64,000 nt of DNA, from positions 45,776 through 109,775 of the forward strand of contig VCJN01001742.1 in assembly GCA_006384855.1 (NCBI GenBank), written 5' to 3'. Shown here piece by piece: positions 1 to 11,970 of the stretch. The DNA is from Tetraselmis striata (lineage: Eukaryota; Chlorophyta; Chlorodendrophyceae; Chlorodendrales; Chlorodendraceae). The notes under the pieces are model-generated. The model was not told the origin of the DNA. It was given only the letters and a program-made list of their open reading frames with translations, and searched no databases. The number at the start of each line of letters is the position of its first letter. The first letter of the stretch is position 1. Position numbers and translations under genes: made by a program.

Positions 1-95
1 ACCTGTACCTGTACCTGTATTGATTTGCTGTGTTGATTTTCGTCTAATTCTGGGGAACTGCCCTTTCTGTAATTCACCCCTGTACCTGCTGTGCG
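1..95 (+). repeat. Partial copy of a dispersed 3'-end repeat module
   Basis: After a short (ACCTGT)n run, the stretch from about position 19 carries the phrase TGCTGTGTTGATTTT, then a TCTGGGGAACTGCCC block and TGTAATTCAC. The same phrases occur at 11.91-11.97, 36.79-36.86, 37.12-37.16, 56.24-56.30 and 56.40-56.45 kb, where they end a retroelement-derived sequence. This copy is cut by the window start. Confidence 0.65.
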
Positions 96-1847
96 CAGAG
101 GGTTTTCCTTCTGTGTCTGATAGTCCTTGGCTCCTTGCATGCATCGACTATCTATCCAGCATGTATTTCAAATTATACGATCATATATTGCGATCGAATG
201 TGGCGCGCGATGTAATATTGAAATTATGGATCATATATATACTCGCTGTGTATGTATATATATATTGTCATCTCGCGCACGCGTTGCTACACCCCTCCAC
301 ATAAGTTTGGGTTTTGCAGTTTTGTTCGACATGCGCATGTCATGTAGAAAATACGGCGTGGCAATTGCATGCAAGTGACTAAGGGCGAGGTCGACTTGGG
401 AAAAAAATGGGGGCGCGCTCTAGGCCTAACCGTGCGACATGGCATGCGTTGTTCTGCGCCCCTCGAAAAATGGCAAATCAATGCGTGTAAAACATGCAAT
501 GGAAAATAACAACTAAGTTGCGCCATCCCTTCATGCGCATACGTCCAAAGCGCAAATCCACGCCGTACTGACATGCTGCCATCTTTAGTGTAAGGTTCAC
601 CTACAACATGTGTGGGGCACCAAGATCAGGTCACTAAGGGTATTGCACAAGCCCTGAATTACAATTTCACCACTACATGGCTTGATTTTCGGCCAAAAAT
701 GGTGATGTTATTGTTGCCTACTCACGCTTATTGAGCCCTCCTTGGCTTAGGCGAGAGCGCATCAATGGGGGTCACGTGCACGCATGGCAATTGCGCCGAA
801 TCACAAGTAGAATGCCACATAGCAGCGCACTATTACATGCTCGAATATCAGCAAAAATAATATGTTGAAAAACAGCACAATGTTGTTGGCCATCGAGGAC
901 ATGGCTAGAGAGGGAGCATGTGGCAAGTTTGCGCCCGGCCGCCCGTGTGCATCTACATTCATAACACTGTCACACAAATGCGTATGGAGTAAGGGGACAC
1001 ACATAGCGCAAAGCTACGCCCCCATGTTGAGGCTGAGTGTTGCGAAATGATGCCGTGATTGATGTATTTTATGTTTATGATCGCTAGAAAGTGGTCAGAA
1101 CGTGCGAATTACGGTGCACCATAAACGAAAATCACCTCCTTGCGCTTGACGCACGGATTTTTTCCGCATTTTTTCCAGAATTTTTGGAGCACTCCCTGAG
1201 CCGCTATAAGCGTTTGAAGTCAAGGGGGTGTCGCTTGCAGTGGGCAAAACTGCACTAGTCCTAGCATCGTCACACGCACGTGTCCACTCTGCCTTACGTG
1301 ACTATGCCCACCCAAACCCACCCAACCCGCGAGCTACTATGTTTCCTCACACATCTACGGCCATTGCACCATTATGGAATTCATTTTCCATACAGTATTC
1401 CTATTTTTATCCATTTTCCATACAGTATAACCTATGGATTGATACAATGCTCTATGCATGTGGGCCATCATATATGTGCCAATAACATGTATTGTTGTGC
1501 ATCATTGCGTCATGCCCTTGAGCGCCGCGCCAGATCGAAATACCCTATTCTTAGGGTACTAGGTTATAATTTAGACCCTATCAAGCAAAAGGTTTTATTT
1601 CAACCTAAAACATTCCTGGGTTCCAGCCCTAAAGCCCTACGTGTAGGTACCCTAGTATTTTTCATTTCATATTCAGCCTAAAAGGACCCCAAACTTGTGT
1701 GAAGGGGTGTAGTAGGAGTATGACGATACCGCTGGGGAAGTGCGGCATTGATGTGTGATGGCACCATCAAGGTGTATGCGACTATCGTCCGCTCCTTGTC
1801 TTCCTCAGAGTCACGCGCTCGCGCCGCGGTTCAACTAGGACGTCCTG
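96..1847. other. No gene recognised
   Basis: Moderately AT-rich DNA with only short open frames that show no domain, no splice-consistent extension and no codon bias. The first recognised gene starts at 1848. I see no RNA gene or clear repeat here. Confidence 0.5.
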
Positions 1848-2938
1848 TTGACACCTGACGCATGTACAGCGAAGTCCTCTTGCCCGGTCGCGCAACAACA
1901 GGGCGCTGCGGCTACCGGCATGGCGCCGCCGATGGCAGTGACGCTTTGCCGCTCCGTGCAGCCGGTGGCGTCGCGGCAATCGCCGGCCAACGCCGCGCCG
2001 CGCAGTCGCGCAACAGCGCGAAGCACCCCGCCGCACGGGCCCTCGTTACCGGTTGTTGCAAGCACCGGCTCCAACCGTTACTCGAGCTGGCATGCTCCTG
2101 CACTGCGAGACGCGACGGTCCTGGGCCTCGCTGTCGCGACGTTACCGGTGCAGGCGTCGGTGCCAACCCTCTGGGTGGGGCGCCTGTACCTCACACGTTA
2201 TCAAACGCGGGGATTGTGGGCCGATATGCGGTCTTGCTTGAGAGTTGATCACGCGTCCCTGCACTGTGTCGGCGCATTCGCAGGAGCTGTCAGCCCAACA
2301 CAACCTGGGTCTGGAGGCCGCTGCGCTGGGCATCACGCTGGGCACCTCGGCCTACACACTGCTCTTCACGGGCCGCTTCTTGCTGTCCTGGTGCGGCCGT
2401 CACATCCTTCAGATCCTCACGGCTATGCCCCCACCTAGCCAATCGATACTGAACAGGGTATGAGGTTGTCCTGCGCAGCTTCCCGCAGTTGGAGCGGAAG
2501 CGCAAGGAGATGCCCTGGGCAGTGCTCACTACATCCACAGACCCGTTCCTGGAGCCGCTGCGCCCTGTGTTTGGCGAGGTGATCCGCTTCTTTCCCCGCT
2601 TCTCTATGGCCAACGTTTTCATTATCACAACAAGGGAGACAATGAGCAAATGCTCGGGGTGTATAGCGGGGACATGGTTCGCTCATGACAGAATGTACCC
2701 GGTTGTGCCGTAGACAAAGAACCGCTTCGAGGGCATGGATGTCGCGGCGGTGGTGGGCCTCACGCTGCTGAGCATCGGCCAGGAGATGCTGTTTGGCGCA
2801 GACGGGCTCATGCTGCGCGCTGTGCCGTACGCCGCAGCGCAGGACTACCTCGAGGTGAGAGCGCCAGATGTACCCAGAGCCCTGTGGTGTTGTTCAGGCC
2901 ATCATGTCAACGGGCGCGGTGACATCACACTATTTTAG
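1848..2938 (+). CDS. YlmG/YggT family plastid membrane protein (four exons)
   Basis: Four exons fit in phase: 1848-2174, 2284-2390, 2479-2578 and 2714-2938, giving about 252 residues. The first about 85 residues are Ala/Arg/Ser-rich and look like a chloroplast transit peptide; a second in-frame ATG at 1920 is an equally good start. The mature part has the YggT pattern: a hydrophobic segment ending FTGRFLLSC at the exon 2/3 junction, then FPQLERK, the family hallmark DPFLEPLRPVFG, and a second hydrophobic segment AAVVGLTLLS. Plant and algal YlmG proteins sit in plastid membranes and are linked to nucleoid and thylakoid organisation or cytochrome b6f assembly; that role is inferred from the family. 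A GT at 2855 with an AG at 2896-2897 could define one more tiny intron and move the stop to 2948, but 43 nt is very short. The gene stands alone. Confidence 0.75.
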
Positions 2939-3035
2939 AAGATTCTGAAGTGTCAACAGTCGGCAAGTGCTTGGTGGTTTGGTATCATTGTGAGGGCGAA
3001 TAATGCTGGAAATATTGTATCTATTATATCTATTT

Positions 3036-3080
3036 AATATATAATAGGCCCGCTATTATATAGCGGGCCTATTATATATT
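3036..3080. repeat. Perfect 19-bp inverted repeat (hairpin)
   Basis: The arms 3036-3054 and 3062-3080 are exact reverse complements separated by a 7-nt loop; the core of each arm is TAATAGGCCCGCT. Another AATAGGCCCGCT follows at about 3095. The hairpin lies just 3' of the YlmG gene, so it could be a small foldback element or a 3'-end structure. Confidence 0.7.
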
Positions 3081-3109
3081 GTATCTATTCAATGAATAGG
3101 CCCGCTACA

Positions 3110-4300
3110 AAAGTGTGTATCGTCTCGCGTTCTATTCGTAAACTCAGACTGGAAATGGTATTTAATTATGATTTTGAACATTTCTGCCTGTCATCATTAA
3201 CAGTCATGAATATCATTAAGCCCCGTGATTCATGCCACTGCCTGCAGACGCTGCTTCTGCTCCAGCGGGGCTTCTGCCTGCCAATGTGGCTGCTCCTGGT
3301 CTTCCGGAGCATCAATTACATTTAATCAAGGATCTGCGATAGGCACTATAGCCGTCCGCAGCAGCAGGTCCATTGCCGTGCTGGTGTGGTGAAGGCCTTG
3401 ACTGCCCCCTTCGCTGCGAGGGGGCTGTAGGTTGCCACTCACAGTACCCCTCAATAGTGAGGTATTTTGGGCATGGCTGCATACGCTTGAGCGCTAAGCA
3501 CGCAAACGTAGGCATGCAATCCCAGCACCGCAGCACAAGGCAGCTGATCACAGTGTCACCACACCATGAACGACATTAATAGCAACACACCTCCGAAGTG
3601 TGCCACTATTCTCTATCAGACTGCAAGCCCTCTAGCCATTCTGAAACTACCGGACCTAATTGTGTCGTTGAGCACGGCTTTCAAGTAGACTGCTTCGAAG
3701 ATCACAGATCGGCTTGAGTTAGCTACCTGATGCATCAGCACCCTTAGGGTCATGAGAGACTTCCAGCCTCCACTATATGCAGGGAGAGAATGCATCGTTG
3801 ACAAATTGGTGACAGGGCTCATTGGCGTTTGTCAATAGGCATGGATATACTCCCCATGTCAGGTGGATTCAGAGCGAAAAGGCTTTGTGGAATGTCTCCT
3901 GCTGTTCTGACATGCAGAGCAACAGTAAAGATGCTGCAGAGGGTTCACTGCTGCCAGTCCTTGGGAACGGGCAAACATGCAAATACCTGAATAGCGGATG
4001 GACTCCGGAATGAAGTGCTCAGCGTAGACCAGATGAGTCGATGTGGGCATTTCGTTATTATTCTGAGTTGCGGCATTACTGAAGATAATTACTAAAGAAT
4101 GCATAAGCTGCCAATGAGGGGCGCAGGCCAGGCCCCAACAATCGGCAAATAATATGCAGCTCTCCTCTTTTGGCGACATCCGAGAGAATGTGCCAAATGC
4201 TGATTACGGATATAATCCTACCACGAACAGGTGGTGCCACAATTGAACAACATGTAAACAGCGGCATATGTGCAGGCAAATATGGCTACAAGACGGAGCT
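3110..4300. other. No gene recognised
   Basis: Only short unsupported open frames. The stretch separates the convergent YlmG gene (+) and the decayed membrane-protein gene (-). Confidence 0.45.
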
Positions 4301-4307
4301 CCCACTT

Positions 4308-5338
4308 CTAGACGGCTGGGAGCTCGATGCTGACAATCACCACCTTCAATGCCGCGCTCATCTCTACGATCTTCTCGCCATCAAGCGCGTAAAACTCCGT
4401 CAATTCCATGGGCGTCAAACGCAGCTTCAGGTCCAGGTACGCTGGCATCATGATCAGCCCCGCGTGCAGGCACATGAAGGTGGGACCTTGCGCCACCACC
4501 GTGCCGCCCGGCACGTAGCCCACCTGCACCATGATCTGCATGGTCACCATGGCTAGCCGCATTGCGAAGCACAGCGCCTGGAAGTGATAGCCCTTGTCAT
4601 TGCACGCCATCCAGCGGTGCGCCAGCCCGTACGCGCCAAGAGCAAGCTGCGCCAGGCCCAGTGCCATGCTGATCTCGGGCCACGTCACAGTGTAAATCGC
4701 GACGCTGACAGAAGGCAGCAGCGGACCCGCCCCGATGTTGGCCAGAGTGTACGCGCCGGTGGCCAGCTGCGTGGAGCCCGCTAACATGAGAACCACAAAG
4801 TAGTAGGTGGCGCGGCCGATGTAATAGCTGGCGCCGTACTGGGCAAGCTTGTTGCCACGCTGGTAGACGAGGAGCGCGTACTATACCGAAGTGATCGAGC
4901 CGAGGAATGTAACGCCGCGCCGTAGGCCACCACGGCGAGGAACCCCATGCTGCCGAGGAAGTGCACGCCGATACTGGTGAGGGCGTACACGCCGTGGACG
5001 AAGGGATTGGCTTCAGGAGGCGCGAGTATCCCCGTTGTCAGAGTGGCCAGGAGGTTGATGAACGGGAACCAAACGAGAAGTGTTTACCCTAGCAGTCCTG
5101 CGGTGAGCTGCCAACAGTGCGCATCGGCCAGGAGGACGTTGAAGCCCATGCCTATGGAGACCAGGCCGAAGCTGGCCTGCAATACGGCGGCGATCAGTGA
5201 CGAGAGGGGCAACCCAGCGGTCGGCGGGTTTAGGCCCAAGCGTCTGCCAGGGAGCCGAACACGACCAGCAGGAGTCCGGACAGCTGGCGGGCGTCAGCCG
5301 CGCGGCGGGGGGGGGGCGCCAAATGCGGCGAATGTCAT
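4308..5338 (-). pseudogene. Decayed intronless gene for a multi-pass membrane protein
   Basis: Read from about 5190 down to the stop at 4308, the minus strand gives a run of hydrophobic segments (for example GLVSIGMGFNVLLAD, TLLVWFPFINLL, GVHFLGSMGFLAVVAYGAA, IGAGPLLPSVSVAIY, GPTFMCLHAGLIMMPAYLD) typical of a six- or seven-helix membrane protein. I do not recognise the family. The frame is broken by a TAA at 5085-5087, a TAG at 4881-4883, and at least two frame shifts, near 5040 and near 4925. The last 162 residues (from 4796) remain open. A possible start ATG lies at 5338, but a G9 run follows and the link is weak. No intron is visible across about 1 kb, unlike the neighbouring genes, so a retrocopy is possible. 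Sequencing error is the main alternative. Confidence 0.6.
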
Positions 5339-5344
5339 TTTGCT

Positions 5345-7080
5345 GCCGTACATAGGTACTACACTGGTCGAAGGGCGTAACTTGCTGGCCGGCAGGGCGT
5401 CGTGCGGGTCGGTCTTCCCGCGCCGCGCCTCGTGGCTGTCGCTGCTTGAAGGTGGTTCACTGGTTCGTCGGTGCCTCAGAAAAATACGTTGTATGTTTTG
5501 GGTCCGTCGAGAGGCGGGCCTTGCTCGGACTGATGAGATTGGTGTTGGATGATGGTGTTAGCTGTGACTGAAAGTGGCGGAGGGGCCTCACCTTTCCGGG
5601 TTGGCTGCTGTTGCGTCTAAGGACAGTCGAAGCGCGAAGGTCCCTTGGCTTCTTGGAAGCATGCCACACGGCGGAGACGCCCCGTCAGACCACTTATCTC
5701 CTTAGGCTAGACGTAGGGTAGCAGCTCGTCGAGAGCTACGAAGAGCTCAGCCATGTGGGCTCCGAAACACAACATCCAAAGACATTCCTCCTGGGCCGGC
5801 AAACGCCGGTCATCCTGCTTGAGGTACTCGTTCGTCAGGTCGGTGCTCAAGGGAAAGAGCCCAGGCACTCGGCTGACCGATCGAACGGCCTCGTAACCAG
5901 ACTATGCTCGCTGCAGTAGCTCTGGCACTGCGAGGTTATCGTCCTTGTCACTCACGGATTTGGCTCTGACACGGCCGCTTTGGGCTGGCTCTAGCAGGTC
6001 GGGGCGCACTGCGGCTCCCTCGCTGCCTTTCGGCTGCCGCGCGACGCGCTGCCTGGAACCAAAGCCATGTACTCTGCCTCCCACAACACTGTCACGAGCC
6101 GTCAATTGAGCCAACGCGGTTCCAAGCTCGCGCGGCAATGTAGACATGGCCTTCATGTGATCATGTCTGCGTGTAGTGATTCGAGCGGCGGCCCCACGAC
6201 GGGTTCTTCTCCATCTGACATGGTAACGCACGGACGTACGGATGAGAATATCACACACGGCGGGTGGTGAGCTGGGTATGGTCTTGAACAACATGGGGTG
6301 ACCTTGCTCGCAAAAGGTTACGAGACAGTTAATCGCAACGTGTAACGCAGCGAAACTGGAAGATGGCAGGCTCAGCTGTTATGGCTGCTTTTTTTTTCTA
6401 CTCGTGCTGCACCCAAAAAGGGCGCAGCGACAGGTGGCTAGGAACCCGTACCACTGAGCAGCACGGCAGCTGGAAAAGCGGTTCAGGGAAAGTAGGAAAC
6501 CCGCCAGCATAAACAAGTTTAGAACAGTATTAGTACGGGTACGGGCGCGGTGTCAGATTCTACTTTACTGTATACTGTATTTACAGCGGCGCATGAGTAC
6601 TGCTACCATTTTACGGGGTTGCCTACATTACGACTTTTGTTTTTTCCGCCCCCGGGACAGGACTGGCACCAGTGAAATCCTTGCAGCGTCTCTACGACGG
6701 CCATATAGGCAGCAATCCAGTTAGGGAAAGCCCTGGGTAGGCGACGCTATTATAGTCATCAAGCAAATTGCCGAAGCATTCTGCAAGACTAATTGAACGC
6801 CAGTGAAGGAATTTCCAACACTGTTGGATACATTACGACTATTGCCGTGTATTTAGTCATTGCATCAAGGCAGCCGCCCGCGCCATCTAATAATGCTTGA
6901 GCAGCGGCGCCAGACAGGTGATGAGGGCATCAGGCACAAACGCGCGACGACACGCAGGACGCGCGATGCTGCTGAAGTGCAGGAGACAGCACTGCGCACC
7001 TCGGTAGCCTCAACGCCTCATCTGCTGTAAAGATCAGCCTGATCTCTGCGGCTTCAGGAGGGGGCTGTCTCGTCGCAGCC
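5345..7080. other. No gene recognised; contains one dispersed repeat
   Basis: Open frames around 5.9-6.3 kb show no recognisable domain. The only structured element I see is the repeat copy at 6640-6830. Confidence 0.4.
6640..6830 (+). repeat. Dispersed repeat family A, copy 1
   Basis: This stretch matches 12783-12976 over its whole length with scattered substitutions. Both begin with a T-run followed by CGGGACAGGACTGGCACCAG and end with CCAACACTGTTGGAT, an inverted CCAACA/TGTTGG motif. Shorter pieces of its start occur at 18062-18112 and, reversed, at about 36685-36735 and 56705-56793. Confidence 0.75.
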
Positions 7081-7525
7081 CGTCGCAGCGCATGACGCGG
7101 CTGCTGGTGGCGGTCAGCTGTGGGACAGCTCCGCGGTGCGCGAGGTGAGTGACCAACATACTACCGATCGACACTAGGCGCGCGGGATCGGGCGGCGCTG
7201 GCCGCTGGGTGGCAACAAAGCATAACAAAGCATGGCTGTGAATAGCGCGGACAGCGCTCACCGTCATTAGCAAGCCGCCGCGACGGGGGGAGCTGCAGTT
7301 GCCCGGGACCACAAGCACCCTCCACGCCTGACGCCATCTGACACTCCTCTGCATATGGGAGTGTTTACCCACACACTTTTGTTTCCTGGGTGAAGCAGGG
7401 GCGCCGCCGCTAACAGCGTGGCGATGACTCCAGTAGGTGCGGTCACACGTGGAAGCGCTCAGTAATTTTCCCATCCAGCAGCGTCACACTACCTTCCCCG
7501 GTGGCAACATTCCTATCACCTGCAG

Positions 7526-9451
7526 GCATTGATTCCCCTGCCACTGCGCGTGCTCTCAACAGGCACACGCAAGGCGCGACTGCTGGCTCTGCACGGCTTC
7601 ACGCAAGACGCTCAGGTTGACGGCTTCCTTCCTCCTAGGAATACAAGAGTAGGCCAGGATCTCACTGGCAGCTGACAAATCCTGCTGTGGTCCCTCCGCG
7701 TGCTGTGGTCCCATGCAGACCTTCCGCTCACGGATTGGCTCCATGCGGAAGGGGTTGAAGTCCAGGGCTGATTTTGTCTTCGTGGACGCGCCACATATGG
7801 TAGACAGCCCAGAACTCACTTATTTACTGCAGCGACAATGCATCCTCGCTCCCTCTGAGGATCCACTGTGAGGATTCCCTGGGTTATTGGGCAGATATCA
7901 GATGTGTCGGATGAAGTCGTGGCCTCTGCGGGCGGGCAGTCCGCGGGGCGCAGCTGGTGGGCATGGGAGGGCGGCGAACGCCCATCACAAAGCGCCACCT
8001 ACAAAGGTTAGTGCGGGTCTTACTCTCACCATCTATCTTGCCAGCCTCCAGTGATTTCTCAGGTAGCTCCAAGACACCCATAGCCATCCATCTCTCCGGT
8101 TTTTCTGTGTTAACCCCCCCCCCCCCCCCCCCCCCCCCGCGGGCCCCTTCCCACCCTGGCCCAAGCAGTTCTTGCTCTCCCTCTATGGCTGACTGTTTTG
8201 TTGTGCTGGTGTCAGGGTGGGAGCCCTCACTGGAAGCAATCACCGCGGCGATGGCGGCGGAGGCGCCAGTGGATGGGCTGATGGGCTTCTCGCAGGGGGC
8301 AACTGCTGCAGCGCTATACTTGTCCGGTCTGCAGGACGCAGGCCAGCAGATGCCCCGGTTTGCCATCCTGGCAAGTAACCCCCCCCCCCCCCCCCCCCCC
8401 ATCCCCCCCTCCCACCCCAAATCCCCCACCCTTCCTGGAGTCCCCCGACAATTTGCCACAGAAATGATTAGTTGGAATGTCAGGACCATTCGTCATCTGC
8501 AATGGCCTTGCCTGCCCATTGTCATGCGACGTAGCATGATATTGTTACATCCCAAGAGGATGCGATCGCAGACGGAGGTAAAGCAGCTGCGGAGTAGCAC
8601 AGAGGCGGTAATTACATAAAGCGCGGTGATTCGGGCGACGTGGCGCGATGTCGAGAGCTATCCAATTTGAGCTATATTTTTTAACGGGAACCCTCCAATG
8701 TTCTATCTATTTTGCCTCAGAAATGACATCAAGAAAAGGGCAGGCTGCAAGTTGACAGGAGTTATTGACTTTATTGCAGTGCGGTACTCACATTTAAACC
8801 CTATCACACGCGGCCCAACACCCGAGTGGCTTGACGAAGACAATGATGTACTGAGCATCTGCAGCAGAAAGTACGCTTGAGAATTTTTATCCTGTCCTGG
8901 ATTAAGTCTGTACTTAGCGCAGTAGTAGGGCGCCTGGATATACGCGTATGCTACCTGAGATCGTCAATTCCAGGCCAGACATTGGCACCCTGGCTCACTA
9001 CCTCCCTGTGGTACATGTGAGGCTGCGACTGCCTGCCACTTCCTCCAGCAGCCTGCTCATCTCCCCTGCCCCCATGGTGATGCAACGCAGGTGGGTGGCT
9101 TTCTGCCGCGTGATCCTGCCTACGCTGCCGCCATCACCAAGTCAAAAATCTGCATACCAACACTTCATATCTACGGGCAGGGCGATAAGCTGGTGCTGGC
9201 CGCTGCCTTTCCCACCCAATATGACTTTAGTTTCCATAGCAGCTGTGTGCAAACAATGCGCCGGTAATTGTAGCTGACTTGTGTATCGGTTGCAGGTGAG
9301 CACGGAACGCTCCAAGGCGCTGATGGGGGCGTTTGACTCGGAGCTGGCTGAGGTGTACGAGCACCCCGGCGGCCACATGGTACCTACGTGCACCGGAGAA
9401 TTCAAGCGCGTCATTTGTGACTTTGTGGACCTATGCGCCTCTGCCTGCTGA
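7526..9451 (+). CDS. FSH1-type serine hydrolase (alpha/beta hydrolase), 5' end open
   Basis: Six exons fit in phase: 7526-7615, 7719-7799, 7895-8006, 8216-8370, 9091-9192 and 9296-9451, giving 231 residues. The pattern is that of the FSH1/OVCA2 serine hydrolase family: LLALHGFTQD (oxyanion region) in exon 1, FVFVDAPHM in exon 2, the nucleophile elbow GFSQG in exon 4, the Asp region PTLHIYGQGDKL in exon 5, and the catalytic His in HPGGHMVPT in exon 6. The expected activity is hydrolysis of small carboxyl esters; the substrate is unknown. The intron after 8370 starts GCAAGT, a GC-AG intron, and C runs fill the introns at 8114-8138 and 8379-8400. No in-frame ATG was found; exon 1 may begin at the AG before 7526, with the start further upstream. 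An ATG at 7092 followed by a GTGAGT donor at 7145 is a candidate but its phase does not fit directly. Confidence 0.85.
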
Positions 9452-9926
9452 AATTGGAGAACTAGGCGGTGCATTGCAACATGATTAGTCTGCTGTCAAG
9501 TCAGGCCACAATACACCTTGTAGTTTATTGTGAAGGCGTTTTCTTCGCGGCGATTGATTTTTTGACTGCAAGCCGCATGCTACATGCAGAGATCCTTCGT
9601 ATTGAGAAGGGATGTGGTCTTGTATAATATACCGCCACCGCGCATTTCTATCCGAGGATTGGAGCATCAGTGGTTAACAATATGCGGCCATTTTACATCA
9701 AGGCAATGAGTGAATGAGATGTCAGCCTCAGCATTCGAGGGGAGCGGATTGGGTATGTATCATTTGTAGTGATCTTGGAGCTTGGAAGCTTGGACTTAGA
9801 ACTTGGGACTTGGAACCCGGGGACAATAAACCCTGGGACATGGAATACTATGAACAACAAACCAAAACCTTTGGACAATATACACCCTTGCGACATCAGT
9901 ATTATATCTACCGGTAGTACAGTGAT
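9452..9926. other. No gene; short CTTGGA-type imperfect repeats
   Basis: This is the 3' flank of the hydrolase gene. A stretch at about 9775-9850 is built of imperfect TTGGA/TTGGG repeats. Nothing else recognised. Confidence 0.4.
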
Positions 9927-10233
9927 ATGAAGTAACTTGACAGTTGAATCAGGGATGCGTCGATTTTTCAGGAAATTTTAAAGGAACGGGTTCTATATCA
10001 CTGGCCTACAGTTCCATGAATTGCATTGCCAGTGCTTTGAAGTAGCGACTATGAACTCGCGTGTGGCTTGCACAGAAGTCATCAGGCGCAGCGTTTCGAG
10101 CGGCGGCTCACCGGATTATAGTACTTAGTAGTACATGTCAGTATATAAGCGCTTGTGACGACTAGCGAGTACCATTTTTTTTCCATTACCAGCAGCGAGT
10201 AGCAAGTAATCCTTACCCACGGCGGTCGAACGG

Positions 10234-11903
10234 GTGCTAGGGGTCTCTTTTGATCCCTCCACGTATGGCACCGACACCAATCCGGTGGTCACCGATTTCT
10301 TGGCGGAGCTTTTGCACGACCCCGACCCCATGGCAGCGGAGGTGGCTACCTTGAGCGAGGATGCAGTGGCCAGGGCGCGCAGCAGGCTTCACCTCCCCAC
10401 TCGGTTGAAGGGAGCTGGCATCCGCCGCATGGCTACCGTTCGTGATGCCGCCTTCATCGGCTCCATGAATGCCATCCTCCCAAGGTTCCCGACTAGGAAC
10501 TCCGGCACCAACACCCCCACCCCTGGTTTCTTCGACCCACAGCTCGGGTCTGTACTTGGCCGAGGCAGCTTCAACGCAACTTCTTCCGCCCGCCAGTATG
10601 ACCACTTCCTCATGCTCATGGGTCGGACAGCTACGCCAGTATGACCACGATGCTCATGGGTCGGACAGCTACGCCACAGAGATGCGCGAGGCGTGGGGCC
10701 GCCTCCAAGCGGCCACTGCTGGCCATCTCGGCGACGCAGATGCGCGCCAGATGGAGCGGGAAGTGGAGGCTGCGTGGGGCTCGCACAAGGAGCTGACGGC
10801 ATTTCTAGACCAGGCCAACAACTCTCGGCTTCGAAATGAGGTGTGCGCTCTCCCTGCCACATGTAGGGAACGGATCTTGTTCAACCAGCTCGACGCGGCG
10901 TCAGGCATGTGGACAGTGGCCATCCCCATCGCGCGGACAGCCATGACTCCGCATGAGCTGCAGGAGGTCGCTGCCGGGCACTTCCTTCTGCCTAGCCCGT
11001 GCTCGGCCCCGGTGGTTGGGAGCCAGATCATTCTGCCCTCGACGGAGCACAACCCCGTCACTGTTGACCTATACGGCGATGCACTCATGAACCTCCCGGC
11101 GCCTGGAGACGCTCACTGGCGTGTACAGCACGACGCTATCGCAGATGCCTTCCGCGATCACTGTGTTCACGACCTAGGTATCGCGGTACGGCGGGAGGTG
11201 GATGATTGACTTGTTCCAGCAGGCAGTGCCTCTCGGCAACACCGTACCCAGGGATGAACTCAAGGACCTAGTGCCGGACGCAGAGCTCTCCCTTCCGGCA
11301 TTCAACGTCGTGACCCGGAGTTATGATCCCCAGAGCTTGAAGTCCACGCTGTTGGAGTTCAAGACTATGCGGTACGGGGTCAAGTACACTTCAGTGCCCC
11401 GGGCCACGGCTGTGGATCGGTTTGAGCGCTCCCTGTTGGGCGACATACAACGGGGGTTGGCTGCGCGGGATGCGGCGTGGCACAACACGGAGCCCGGACA
11501 GAAGGGTCCTCTTCGAGACATCCTGGATATGTCGGAGTACACGGGCATGGTCTTCGGCACAGTGGGTGAGGTGAGCAAGGGGGTGCACCGCACAGTGCGT
11601 GGTATCGCATGCTTGGCTGCGGATCGGGGTGCCCTCTCATCGCGGGGCACTCGGTGCATCACCCGGGCTCACCATGAGGCCTTGCTCGCAAGAGATTTCC
11701 TCGGGGTCCTGAGCTTGGTGGCCGCTCGAGAGCGCGCTCGCTGCCTCATCAGACGGCGCAGATTCGTCTGCCATCCCGTTGCTGAAGCTGCACAGCACGT
11801 CCGACGATCACCCACACACACACGTGCACGCGTGGCCCGGACTCTGAGCCGTGTGCGCATCACTCATCCATCCCGCCTTATGCGAGATGCGGGCCGCTTT
11901 TAG
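10234..11903 (+). mobile_element. Degenerate C-terminal part of a reverse-transcriptase polyprotein
   Basis: The predicted protein has a linker pattern common downstream of the polymerase core in non-LTR-type retroelement proteins, with LHLPTRLKGAGIRR in its first part, and a long C-terminal region without a recognised catalytic motif. No polymerase core is present, so it is a truncated fossil. A diverged relative lies at about 39.66-40.50 kb on the other strand. Its 3' end, about 11.69-11.97 kb, recurs at 36.79-37.11 and 56.06-56.46 kb. Family placement is an inference. Confidence 0.55.
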
Positions 11904-11970
11904 GCGGCTTGCTGTGTTGATTTTCTAATTCTGGGGAACTGCCTTTTTTGTAATTCACACCAGTAGCGGG
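11690..11970 (+). repeat. 3'-end module of family B, reference copy
   Basis: The block contains TCATCAGACGGCGCAGATTC, an ACACACACA run, GCCGCTTTTAGGCGGC (a hairpin), the TGCTGTGTTGATTTTCTAAT phrase and TTGTAATTCACACCAG. Further copies or parts are at 1-95, 36.79-37.16 (reversed), 56.06-56.30 and 56.31-56.46 kb. The short ACCAGT-like tail after it resembles the simple-repeat tails of LINE-type elements. Confidence 0.65.

Noticed and set aside
1-20. (ACCTGT)n as telomeric repeat
   Set aside because: Only three units, and the motif does not match the plant or green-algal telomere repeats (TTTAGGG, TTTTAGGG).
7957-8619. A 220-residue continuous frame through the hydrolase locus
   Set aside because: It reads through two C-run introns as poly-Pro; family alignment and phase require splicing at 8006/8216 and 8370/9091.
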